From the NCBI GenBank assembly GCA_030248295.1, contig JASANH010001409.1, positions 372,001 to 436,000 on the forward strand: 64,000 nt of DNA. Direction: 5' to 3'. The stretch's first letter is position 1; each line of letters opens with the position of its first letter. Of this stretch, positions 32,470 through 42,782 are shown one piece after another. A model generated the notes under the pieces. It saw nothing but the letters and a program-made list of their open reading frames with translations, made no database searches and had not been told where the DNA came from. The stretch comes from Mesodorylaimus sp. YZB2_4. Taxonomy: Eukaryota > Nematoda > Enoplea > Dorylaimida > Dorylaimidae. Both the position numbers and the translations under genes were made by a program.

Positions 32470-34110
32470 GTCAAAGACTAAGAAGCCAATGAACAGTATC
32501 GAGTGTACAGTAGCGGGGGCTGATCGGACGACAGGCACTGATTGTACAGAAAGACGGAAAGCAAGGAGATGCTTCGTCACTATTCGCTGAGCAACGCAGC
32601 CGCACAGCCAGCGTGTCATTCAAGTTTTGCAGGTATCTTTTCAAAAGCGTCAATGCAGGGCACTGATTCATCCATCAACCAGGACACTCCCCTAGTGTCA
32701 ATAAACCAAAAAACCTGTGCCGTATTCCACCTCGATTAGCAACCCTACGCTCAGCAATTGGCAGCGACGGGCAAAGTGTCTGGGCGAAATAACTCTCTAA
32801 TCGTAAGCGAAGGTGCAAAGTGCGGGTTGAATCAAGGTTATGCGATAGTTGCGCAAAGCACCTGGAAGACAGGTGTACCGCACCAGACACAGCTACACTT
32901 GCCGAAAGGATGGAGATCGCAATAAGGAACCAGTCTCGAGGACTCCAAGGCAAGCCGCAGGAAAATAACAAAAATTGTGTACTCAAAGTGGAAAGGAGAG
33001 CAAAGCCCGCGCGACCAACTGGCTGAGCATCTCGTATTTGAATTATGGCGACTTACACTCAAAAAATTTTAACATTTCTACCTCACGATCAGCCATTAAT
33101 ACAACCAGGCAAACAGGTAGAGTGCCAAGCGTGACACCAGCCTTGTGCGTGGTGTACTAAAAGAAGACACAGTATACTGCAGTACACGGCAGCTCAAGTC
33201 GAGCGCCAACTCATCAAGTGTGCAATCAAAGTGCCAGTCTTGTCCATATGTTAGTACCGCGCGTCATGGAAGGCCCCGGCACATTTTTAAACCAGCTTTG
33301 GTGGGATCGGATAAACTGCTGTGCGCCATCGGGTGGCAGCATCTGCAGTGTTGATCATGTTTCATGCATATGAACAGGAGTATGTGTAGTAGAGGGCATA
33401 GCACAGAAAACCATCTTCACGTTATCCAGGGGGATTTGGATGCGTCTCGCGTTGACCGCATGGGGTGCTGCAGGGCAGGGTCGGATTGATCAAAGCAGAG
33501 TCCTATATGCAGGACATAATGGGTTTGATCCGCTGATGGCCTGCAATGGCGGATTTGGAAACATTGCTTTTGAGTTTTGTTTGTGGATTGGCCTAAGAAT
33601 GACTGGAAACTAATATTTGTATCAGAAATCTCGTCCTCGTTCAGCTAGCATCTCTCTAGATCCCTCGTTCCTCTGTATTTTTCAAAACACAGTGACTTCA
33701 CCCTGCTCTTGCTCAGACCTAACCCGGCGATCCTCCCCTGGCCACGGACCTCGGTCCAGCCCGCTGTGGCAGTATAAACGGGCTCTTATCCAGTGCACCG
33801 TTCATTGCCACCCCACTCACAGTAGTTCCATGGTCTCAAAGGACTGAAAGCTGCAAGTCGGCATAAAAATAGGTCATTGTCCAAAGTATACAGTGTATAC
33901 TGTTTTGACTTTCGCCGCCAGATGGCGCTCATGGGAGATGGGTGGAGCTAAGTTTTTAAGAATTTGAATGACATGGAAAGTACGTGATCACTTTTCGCAT
34001 AGATTTTGGATTCAGTTTCGGCTCGTCATGTGTTTATTTGAGGGCAACATATTGATTGCTTGCCTTTCTGGTCAGCAATGAAAAGCTGAGCGCGCGGCGA
34101 GCGCGGCCTT
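32470..34110. other. No recognisable gene
   Basis: Some 65-105-codon frames on both strands but no domain. The 5' flank of the WASP-like gene lies at the left and the B9D1 promoter at the right. Confidence 0.4.
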
Positions 34111-34124
34111 GTTGCCATGTCAAC
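34111..34124 (+). promoter_or_regulatory. RFX X-box in the B9D1 promoter
   Basis: GTTGCCATGTCAAC differs by one base from the palindromic RFX consensus GTTGCCATGGCAAC. It lies 77 bp upstream of the B9D1 start codon. X-boxes at roughly this distance drive ciliary genes through RFX/DAF-19 factors in other animals. Confidence 0.7.
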
Positions 34125-34201
34125 GCTCCCTGGTCAAGGGAGTGTTTGGACATGCTTGAACCGAGGTGAGTCAGAGGCGAGATTGGACTGATGGGCCAAT
34201 A

Positions 34202-35974
34202 ATGGCTGCGTCGGTATCAGGAAATCCCTCGGTGTTCTTGTTGATGGTGACTGGTCAGATTGAGACTGCACAGGTAGGGGGATCGAGGTTTACGTGGTAG
34301 CGCCCTGCGATCGGCCTTGTTCTGACTATTCTTTTCAGTGCCCTGAACTGCCCGATTTGTACTGCAAGTACTGTTTTTCGTACGGCAGCGATTGGTCCGT
34401 CATTTCGGTAAGGCAGTGCAATGCGAAAGGATTGAAGGAATGAATGAGAAACTGATTTCAGGGCTTGGAAGAGGGCATATCGCAAGTGTGCAGACCTAGT
34501 GGCCTGGAAGGCAGCGATGGTGTCTTCTCGTTGAACTTCCCTATCGAGATTACTTTCAAGTCGACTAATCCTCATGGATGTGAGTACCGGCTGCGGCCCT
34601 GGAATGATCTGCCAAACCTACCACGTAGGTTGTGGGAGCGTGGTCGTGGTTTCTGCACAATACGAGCAGGCTCAGAGCAGAGGTCGTCCGTATGTCAAAG
34701 CCCTGGTCTTCAATCCTGCCTGCTTAAGCAAGTCATAGTAGAAGAGTAACTTAACTCTGATTACTGCGGGTTGTCTGGTCTTGATCCACATATCTATCCT
34801 CATCAGTTTGTCGATTGTAATCCTAATCCTGAGATCGGGTCTCGATCCTGATCCCGTCCTTATCCTACCGTTATCCCTGATTCTTAACTCCCCTCCAAAA
34901 CGTGATTGTGATCCTGATTCTCTCACCTCGAGCCCGTACATTTGAACCCTATCCTGATCTTTTGCTCAATCTCATCCTTTTCCTGCTCCTAATCTTGATC
35001 CTGAGTCCTGATCCAGCTTTGATTCTGATTCGACCCTTAGCCTTCTGACGATCCTGATCTTAATCCTGCCATTCATCCTACATGATCTTGCTGCTCCCGA
35101 TCATGCCTGACATGCGAGGCAATCACCCTTCTTGCATTGACAGGGCCTCAGTTGGTGCTCAGTTTCTTCGGCACTGATGCAATGGGCAACGATGTCATTC
35201 GTGGATATGGTGCTGCCCACGTGCCCATGACCCCCGGAAGGTAACAGGCAACCACACACGATATGCTCAAATAATTAGCAATGACCCGATTTAGACACTC
35301 GCGCAGAGTGGCCTTGTTCGTGCCAGAATCATCCTCCGAACTCCAAAGATTCGTCAGTTGGCTATTCGGTAGACGAGCCGAATTCGTCGACCCTCGCATC
35401 GTGGCTCAGGCAACCGGCCGTGAGGGTACCACTCGAACCACCACTGGCACCCACACACTACCATATCCTCATTTTAGTGACCCGTGTCCGCACCATTGGC
35501 TCGGCCTTAGTCTCGTTCAATGTGGCTGCCAAAGACATGAAGAAACTTGGCTACGATATCTCCCCTCGAACACTGTCTACAGTCAGCGATTTCCCACTGC
35601 AGATGGCACCAGCCACCCAGGCCACCACTGATCAACCACCTCCTCTGGAGCCCCCACCCGCGGAGCCCCCACGCACCAGCCCACCCGAACGAGAGCGCAT
35701 AAGCGCCTACAATCGACGACGCCAACTCACTCAGCAAATCACTGAAGAGCCAAAAGAGCCGAGGGAGCCCAAACAAGCCGAGGAACCGGATCGAGACGAA
35801 GATCAACCATCCACCAGCGGCTACAGCAGGCCATCAAGTAGCAGGCTCCGACCAACCGAAGTAGAGGACGAGGAGACATCCGAGAGACGACAAAGCAGAA
35901 CCATATCGCCCTCTTCGTCCGTAGCCTCTGCTCAACCAATGCACCAGGAAATGCCCGAACGTGATATCCAATAA
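34202..35974 (+). CDS. B9D1: B9 domain-containing protein 1 (ciliary transition zone)
   Basis: Six exons: 34202-34273, 34339-34407, 34462-34579, 35144-35240, 35295-35425, 35478-35974. All phases agree and the product is 327 residues. Recognisable B9D1 landmarks, in order: [65 protein letters not shown] and [17 protein letters not shown]9D1 is part of the MKS/B9 complex that gates proteins at the base of cilia, with B9D2 and MKS1. Unlike the vertebrate protein, which ends soon after KLGYD, this one has about 135 extra residues rich in Pro, Glu, Arg and Ser ([27 protein letters not shown]). The extension looks disordered; its role is unknown. The gene ends about 290 bp from the convergent SUCLG2. 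Confidence 0.92.
34790..35060 (+). repeat. Degenerate TGATCCT-type tandem repeat in B9D1 intron 3
   Basis: The words GATCCTGATC, TAATCCT, TTATCC and CTGATTC recur about every 6-20 bases over 270 bp. This looks like an old simple repeat or minisatellite and makes intron 3 (564 bp) far longer than the others. Confidence 0.6.
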
Positions 35975-36263
35975 GGTCCCACTCCAATGTGCTTTGTTCC
36001 ATGTGATCACTGCGATTTGACATTGTCTGTGCACATCCAATACCAGAACACATCGTGTCCAGATTGCAACCCCAGCCGAACTGAATAGCCCCGCGCTAGT
36101 CGCATTCCACGACAGTCCGGGCCTGCTTAAAATTTCCTCAATCCATTCGACTGCAAGCGTGAAAACGTGCACAATCACAACAATAACAGAATACCCACCA
36201 ACCCTTGAATCCATCATCCTAACATTGCGTGCAATCGTTGCATCCTAAGTACTGTCTCATGTG

Positions 36264-39132
36264 TCACTGTCTCAAGCACCCCACAGCTTTCTTGGCCGCG
36301 TCATCCAAGTCCGCGGCCGTGATTATCGGAAGACGACTTTCCTTCAGCACCTGCCTCGCTCGTTCCACATTTGTACCTTCTAATCGCACCACCAAAGGCA
36401 CTTTGAGAGCCATCTTGCTGAAGGCTCCTGTCAAGCCTTTGGCTATGGTCTCGCAATTCACGATACCTCCGAATATATTGACCAAAATGGCTCTGACCTG
36501 AAACAAATCTCATTCTATGAGGTTCGTGTCCTACTCTGGTCCATCCATACCAGGATCAATGGCATAGTCCCCTCAAGATGCCCTAAATACTTGCACGAGT
36601 AGTCAATGCAGTGTGACCCCTTGGGGAGCGCCTTTAGGGGAAGGTTAGACTCATGTCTGCTGTTAACATAAATGCATCAGCCGTCCACTTCCACAAACTT
36701 TTGTGGAATCCCCTCCCCGCCAGACCCCATGTAACTTTCGTGCCTGATAGGCCATGTCGAGTGGGGGAGAGTAATCGATACTCTCCCCTGGCTGGGAGAC
36801 GTCAACCCCTCGGGTTGATGTTTCAGCCGTAGGTAAAGTCGCAAGACTTGCCTGCTCCAGTCGGAGTTCTTGTCTCGCTGACTTCCGTCGGCCACCCTCC
36901 TCCTACGCCTCCCAGGCTTGGCTACACCCAGGGTAGATTTCAGAGATTTCTTTCGCATGAAGCCAAGATCACTGGCGGCACTGCCCCCTCCCCCAGGTGG
37001 CCACGCAAAAACTAATCTTACATTTTCATCCGATGTCAATATGCGGAAGGCCTGCATAACTTGGTCTTCTTGCACAGCACCCCCAACGTCCAAGAAGTTA
37101 GCTGGATCACCACCGTGCAATTTGATAATATCCATGGTGGCCATAGCCAGTCCGGCACCATTGACCAAACAGGCGATATTGCCCGTCATGCCGATATAAT
37201 TGAGTTTGTATCGATTAGCCTCCACTTCGCGCGGGTCCTCCTCAGCGTGATCATCCATTTGGAATATCGATTTCTGACGGAATTCGGCGCTGTCATCGAA
37301 ATTCAGCTTCGCGTCGATACAGAAGACTGAAATGAACAGATTCAGAGAATTATCCACAACTGCTATGATCCTACCCGTCGAGCCAGCTCTGATAGAAGTG
37401 ACTGTCTTGTGAGAGAACCTAACTGAATCCCAACAAAGGCTCTACACGGCCCTTGGGTACGATTTATGCAACTGGAAGAAGCTGATAGCACTGCCATTCG
37501 TGTACGCCAGGGTTACTGATCGCATTTTACCTGCTGCACTGACCCCTTACCTCTGTCACAGGATGTTTCGCTGAACGGATTGATCTCGACCTGAGTTGCA
37601 TCCACATCCACAAACATCTTGTAAAGTCGTTTCAATTGATCGATCGCCTGATTCAGAAGCGCATCTTTGAAGCCCAAACTTTTTGCTAATCTTGTCGCCT
37701 GTTCGTCAGTAAGCCCTTTCTCGATGTCTACGTATTCCTAAAATACATCAATCGAAAAACCGAATATTTGTATAGAATTTTAAAATGTACTTTGAAAATT
37801 AAGTGAGGCGTCTTCAAGGCCACTTCCTCGATATCCATACCGCCTTCAGGACTGGCGATGATGACAGGAGAACCAGCGTCCCTGTCCAACAGGACGGCAA
37901 CGTAACACTCGCGTTTGATATTGACCGATTCGGCGATCATCACCTGAAACAGTCATCAGGACTGTCAACTTGAGGTGCCTGTTAAGGGTCTCCCCACTAC
38001 TGGTTCATCTTATGCTACCCCAACCATCCATCAGCCACATCATGGAAAGGCTACCAAGCGGATATGACTGATAAGTGACACAGGTGCACAATAAGGGTGG
38101 GGTGTACGCTACCTTCAACCCTCAGCCATCACCTCTACCCCATTATCTAAAGTATGGTCTACTCCGAGGCCCCATCCCCGCAGTGCGGTGCAGTTTAGAA
38201 ACAGCGAGGCATACATCACGGATGTCTGCCAAGCGCAATCTGGCCTTACCTTCCTCACTTGCACACCCTCAGGCCCGGTCTGCTTAGTGATCAAGTTGTA
38301 ACCGATCATTTTCTTGATCAATCCAGGGATTTCTTCTGGCCTAAAAATCGAGCAAACATGGCGTAAAATATGGAAAATAAGTCTTGCTTACCGTCTAGTC
38401 AGTTTCACACCACCTTTCAATCCGCTCGTGAAATGGCCTTTGCCCCGTCCGCCAGCCAAAATCTGCGCCTTTACGACGTACTCATCGGCTTCTGAAACGA
38501 AGGCAGCTTGTCATCGTTTCATTTGGCTCCAGGTGGGTAGCGTCCTGTCGGCAGGGCGGCATAAACACCACGGCTAGACGGCGTAAGTATGGCGACCTGC
38601 CAACAAGCTCGGTTCGACAGCAGTCCACAGAGTCCACTGAACTAGCCATCCCTGAGGCCTGGGTTCGAGTCCTGCTCAAGTTTTGTACTCCTCTTTCCAA
38701 TCAATCCTGTCAGCTAATTGCCCAACCAGGCCTTCCCCCACTGGTGCCTAAACCATCCCATGGCTACAGTAAGCACCCACCCCTGAAAATCCACCCGTAC
38801 GTAACCAAGCCCGGCAGGCGCAGGAGAGAATGTGGGTCGCGACTATACCTGCGGTGCGGCTGAAACATCAACCCAGCTAGGAGAGATCGATTACTCTCCG
38901 CCATTCACCATGGCCCACCAGGGTTACACACTGGAGTTTCCAAATCAGAAAGCCGAAAAATTGTGAGCCATTCCAAAAAAATTGCTATCCACTTACTGAA
39001 CCGCCCAAGTTCCTTTTCAGCCGACTGGGGCGAATCGATAACAACAAATGGTTGCACAGCCAAGCCGAACTTTTGCAACAGTTCCTTGCTCTGATATTCT
39101 TGCAAGTTCAACCATCGCCGGAGTACGATTTG
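36264..39132 (-). CDS. SUCLG2: Succinyl-CoA ligase [GDP-forming] beta subunit, first exon not found
   Basis: Exons 39132-38997, 38491-38392, 38340-38250, 37943-37791, 37737-37551, 37326-37022 and 36497-36264 total 402 codons in frame. The sequence opens [15 protein letters not shown], the mature start of SUCLG2. It continues with the ATP-grasp landmarks [14 protein letters not shown] and [11 protein letters not shown], then [51 protein letters not shown] and [18 protein letters not shown]. The IVNC segment favours the GTP-specific form over SUCLA2. It works with the alpha subunit in the mitochondrial TCA cycle, making GTP from succinyl-CoA. The exon for the mitochondrial presequence lies upstream of 39132 and I could not identify it. 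Three introns hold MITE or SINE-like insertions. Confidence 0.93.
36735..36930 (-). mobile_element. MITE-like element in the last SUCLG2 intron
   Basis: Runs from GTAACTTTCGTGCCTGATAG through GGTTGATGTTTCAGCCGTAG to CTCCTACGCCTCCCAGGCTT. It lies inside the 524-bp intron, which would otherwise be short. A SUCLG2 frame reads into it only because the intron is open there. Confidence 0.75.
38610..38680 (+). mobile_element. tRNA-like (B-box) SINE fragment in SUCLG2 intron
   Basis: Contains CTGGGTTCGAGTCCTGCTCA, a tRNA T-arm / B-box, followed by AAGTTTTGT. Similar to 39411-39500. Confidence 0.4.
38806..38935 (+). mobile_element. MITE-like element in SUCLG2 intron 1
   Basis: Starts GTAACCAAGCCCGGCAGGCG, contains GGCTGAAACATCAACCCAG and CTAGGAGAGATCGATTACTC, and ends CCACCAGGGTTACA. 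Shorter than the complete copy at 59472. Confidence 0.75.
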
Positions 39133-39895
39133 CTGAAATCATTGTAGAGGCTCGTCTGGCAATTGATCTGCACGAAACTGGTAGCTAGGAACGTCACCCG
39201 TCAAGGTGATGTTTCAGCCCTGGATTTGGGACCCGATGCAAAAGGTCCACCGGCCACTCTCTCCAGGACACGGACCCTGACGTATTACACAATCAGTGAG
39301 CACCATTCAAGTCCCGCATGCACCTCGTGAAACTGTCCCACCACTGGTATGAACCCCACTCACCCTCGTATCTGCTCTTCCAGTGTACATGCGAAAAATG
39401 CCGAAAGGCTAGTCCTCATGCACGGCTATATCTTAACTCAGTACCCAGGGGTGTGGGTTCGACTCCCGCTAATGGCTCAAGTTTTTTCCCCATCTTATCC
39501 CTCGAATCCAAAGCACCCAACAGCCTTACCTGCCCGAAGCTCTGATTACACAACACAGTCCTCGCCAGACCATTGCCAACTTTCGCCCACATTTTGCATC
39601 GAGCTGGAACATGCAATAGCCAGTCAGGCACGCTGTTTGAATCCACGACCAAAGAAATGCTATTGCTTCATCCTCGACCATCAAGCAAAAACTAAAGAAA
39701 CTTCATTTTATTCCATCATTTGTATGCAGATTTACGAAAGCGCTATCAGACAAATACAATATCAAATACAAAAATTTCCACTTCTAAGTATAATGATGAA
39801 TCAGAAATCACGTCACCTAGTGCACAAATGAAGAACCGAAAAGCCTTTGTGTACGCTTCACCGCCGGTCTGATTGAGTAAGGCACAGTCGCAGTC
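39133..39895. other. SUCLG2 5' region with MITE and SINE-like fragments
   Basis: A short MITE piece (39185-39235, CAAGGTGATGTTTCAGCCCT) and a tRNA-like piece (39411-39500, TGGGTTCGACTCCCGCTAAT) lie here. The missing first exon of SUCLG2 should be within or beyond this stretch. I see no other gene before the WASP stop at 39896. Confidence 0.5.
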
Positions 39896-42221
39896 CTAAT
39901 CGCCCCATTCGTCGTCATCTGGATCCTGTTCATCGTCGTCCGACTCCGATTCTGATTCGTCCGATTCGATTTGGGGTCTACGTTCGGCCAGAGCACGAGC
40001 CAGTGCTCCAGCAATACCTCCCATTTGTTCAGGTGGTGTATTCCGTTCTTGTTTCGCATCTTTCGGAGTCTAAAATTAAAATGAAAATTAGTTAAAAAAA
40101 AGAAGGAACATGAAAATACGTACCTCGCGCAAAGTGACTCCCATTCGAATCGAATCCATCAACTTGTCCCGACCACCTGGCGCCGCTGGGGAGTCCGCGG
40201 GAGGATCCACATGGCGTAGTGACTTGCCTTCTTGAATCTGTCTTAACAGATCGGCCCGACCACCAGAAGCTGGAGGGGGCGGTGGCGGGGCACCAGCGCC
40301 CGACGGTGGCGGCGGTGGAGGTGGTGGTGGACCACCCCCACCAAACGATGGCGGCGGTGGTGGTGGTGCTGGAGGCACTGCTCCCACACCTGGCCGTGGC
40401 AACGAGCTGATAGGGGGCGGTGGGGGAGGAGGCGTGTCGCTCGGACGATACACTGATCCAGTGGGCATGGGAGGCGGCGGTGGTGGCGTTGGCACTGCAA
40501 CCGGCGCCGGACCAGCTCTCGGAGTTGGTGGCAACGGTCGGGTATTCGAGACAGGATCACGAGGGGGTGGCGGTGGCGGTGGAGCTGCTGCGTGCTGTCG
40601 ATACGTCCCTGGTTCTAAAAAGAAAATTCCTGAGTGATCAGCTCGCTGGCAACGTGGTGTTTGAAATTGCTTAGAATTCTGCATATGCTCTTGCCCTCGG
40701 ACAAGAGGCCCCTGTACAAAGGTAAGAGGCAATTTTTAACAATGGGAAAGATAAGTTTTTACAAAGGCACGAACCCCTCTTGCCTTTGAAAGATTATCTT
40801 GCCCATTTGCCCGACAAAATCACCTTTTGGTCGAACACGTCAGGCACTTGACTTTGTCTGGAGGCCAATTTCTACAACTACCTGTCACCAAGCCGACAAC
40901 CCACGACAAACTTACGTCTACTCGGCGGTGGCGGCGGGACTGGAGGCGGCTGGTGATTCTGAATGAGTTCTTTCTTCAATTGATCCATGCCACCATGTTG
41001 TTCGACGAATTCGTAAATGAATTTTTTGTCTTCTTGTTTCAGCGATGGATTCATGCCAATTTTATCCAATAGCTGCTTGATGGTCGGATCTAAATCCTCG
41101 TTGAGAGAAGCATTGGATTGTAATCCCTTGCCTGGATCCCAACCGACGTGAACTCTATGTTCGAAATTGGTTGGCAGTCCGATATCAGCTTTCGACAATT
41201 TCTTCTTCTTCTGATCTTTACTCCCCTTGGGTCTTCGTGAACCAGCCCCTCCTTTTTTATGCGTAGCCGAACTTGATGAGAAAATATCACCAGATACTGG
41301 ATTGGCAGTTGGAACGACAACATTGTTACTTGATATTTGAGCTTGATTGTTCAAACGATTGCGCGATTGACCCAGTCCACTCGAACTACCGTACCCGGAC
41401 GCACTGGAGATTGGTGTGGCCGTGTAGTTTTCGTCAACCACATTAGCACTGCCTCGTCGGCGATGCTTTTGCTGTTGCTCGTAGCATTTGTCCAATGAGG
41501 TCTTGAAATGTCTGGCTTCGTCCAAGTGCGCAAAATTTAAACCATAAACACGCGACTACAAAAACAAAGCTGCGTTGGAGTACAAAATTGAACAAAAACT
41601 GCCGACTTACATCGCCTTCAAAAGTCAACAAACGTTCCACGTTGTTCGGTGTACGGACTTGAAAATTTTCGTACAACTCTTGTTCGAAAACGACTGCTCT
41701 TCTCTGAAAAGAAAAATCGTTAGAAAAGCTCGGTTTCAAGGCCAGACGTCAAACGAAAAAGCTACACACTTGGAACTTGGAAGCTCAAAAAAATGGGATT
41801 CTAACGAAAACACCACATCGGCTTGGGAAGAAGGGCTCGTCAAAGCCCTAAGATAGGTTACCCCGCGATGGGCCATAGACTTAGGTGGCTACTTCCCACA
41901 TTATGAGCAGCTGGCCACTTACATTCAGATCAAATAATCGAAGAAAATACGCCTTATCGGAATAATCTTTGACAAAGCAGATGACCCCGACGTCCACTTT
42001 CTCCCATTGCCGCCGTGAGTTCGCGGCGATCAGTTGAGCCACTCCAGCAGCCAATGACTAAAAGAAAAACACGAGGTAACATGGGGCTATGAAGTCAATG
42101 CGTGTATTTACGTAGCAATTCGTCCCGAGCATCTCCACGAAAATGTTGTTTTCCTCATCTTGTAAGTATTGCGATAGCTTGTTGGTCGGCCGTCGTTTTG
42201 GACCACCCGGCCGACTCATTA
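39896..42221 (-). CDS. WASL: Wiskott-Aldrich syndrome protein (WASP/N-WASP)
   Basis: Six exons at about 42221-42114, 42057-41923, 41703-41611, 41555-40916, 40614-40124 and 40069-39896, giving 546 residues in frame. Order of parts: WH1/EVH1 (GVICFVKDYSDKAYFLRLFD, ELYENFQVRTPN), basic stretch (KDQKKKKLSKADIG), CRIB/GBD (NFEHRVHVGWDPGKG, LDPTIKQLLDKIG), a long proline-rich region, two WH2 motifs (ADLLRQIQEGKSLRHV and DKLMDSIRMGVTLREV) and a C-terminal acidic tail ending DPDDDEWGD. Two WH2 motifs point to the N-WASP type. Cdc42 and phosphoinositides release autoinhibition, letting the VCA tail activate Arp2/3 for branched actin. It is divergently arranged with HGS across 560 bp. Two partial paralogues lie in this window. 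Confidence 0.95.
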
Positions 42222-42782
42222 TCGGATAATTTTCACGAAATATTTAAGACGAAAACAATTAAATCCTCCTTACAAACCTCCCACCACGTTATTATCGTGT
42301 GACTAAACTGCGAACTCGCTGATAGTCGAATCGTCAATAGAGCTGCGTAATCCTCACTCATTAAAAGTCAAAACAATCCCGATTTGAAGAGAAATAGAAA
42401 ACATGTTTGTTCTTACATACTATAAAGTTAAAAAAGAAGATTTTTTATAATAATAATATTTTAACTTCACGCTTATTTAATTTTTAAAAAGGAAAGATAT
42501 AATTCACAGGCGCACAACATCCGGTAAAATATAGTTTCAGTCCGTTGCTGACCACATTTGGGCAGTCTTGTCTTCTGTCCTCACGTGAGCAACATAGTCG
42601 AACACGTTCATCAAGCAAAGTTTTTCTTTTGTATCTGAAACTGTCGAGTTTCAATTTCTAGTCGCGTGTTTTCGGTCGATGAACGAATCATTGTTCGAGT
42701 TGAACTCGTGTCCGAGCCGACCGGAATAGGCATTTGTATCGATCGTCAATTACGTTAAATATTGAATATCAAACGCCCAAAA
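42222..42782. promoter_or_regulatory. Shared WASP/HGS divergent promoter region
   Basis: The two start codons face away from each other across 560 bp. The left part is AT-rich and the right part is mixed. No TATA box is obvious. Both products work in actin/endosome trafficking, so co-regulation is plausible but inferred. Confidence 0.5.

Noticed and set aside
36677-37021. Open frame continuing SUCLG2 exon 6 into [11 protein letters not shown]... and beyond
   Set aside because: It passes a good GTAAGA donor and runs into a MITE. The family sequence resumes exactly at the next exon ([11 protein letters not shown]).
40219-40674. Plus-strand Val/Gly-rich frames
   Set aside because: Antisense of the WASP poly-proline exon.
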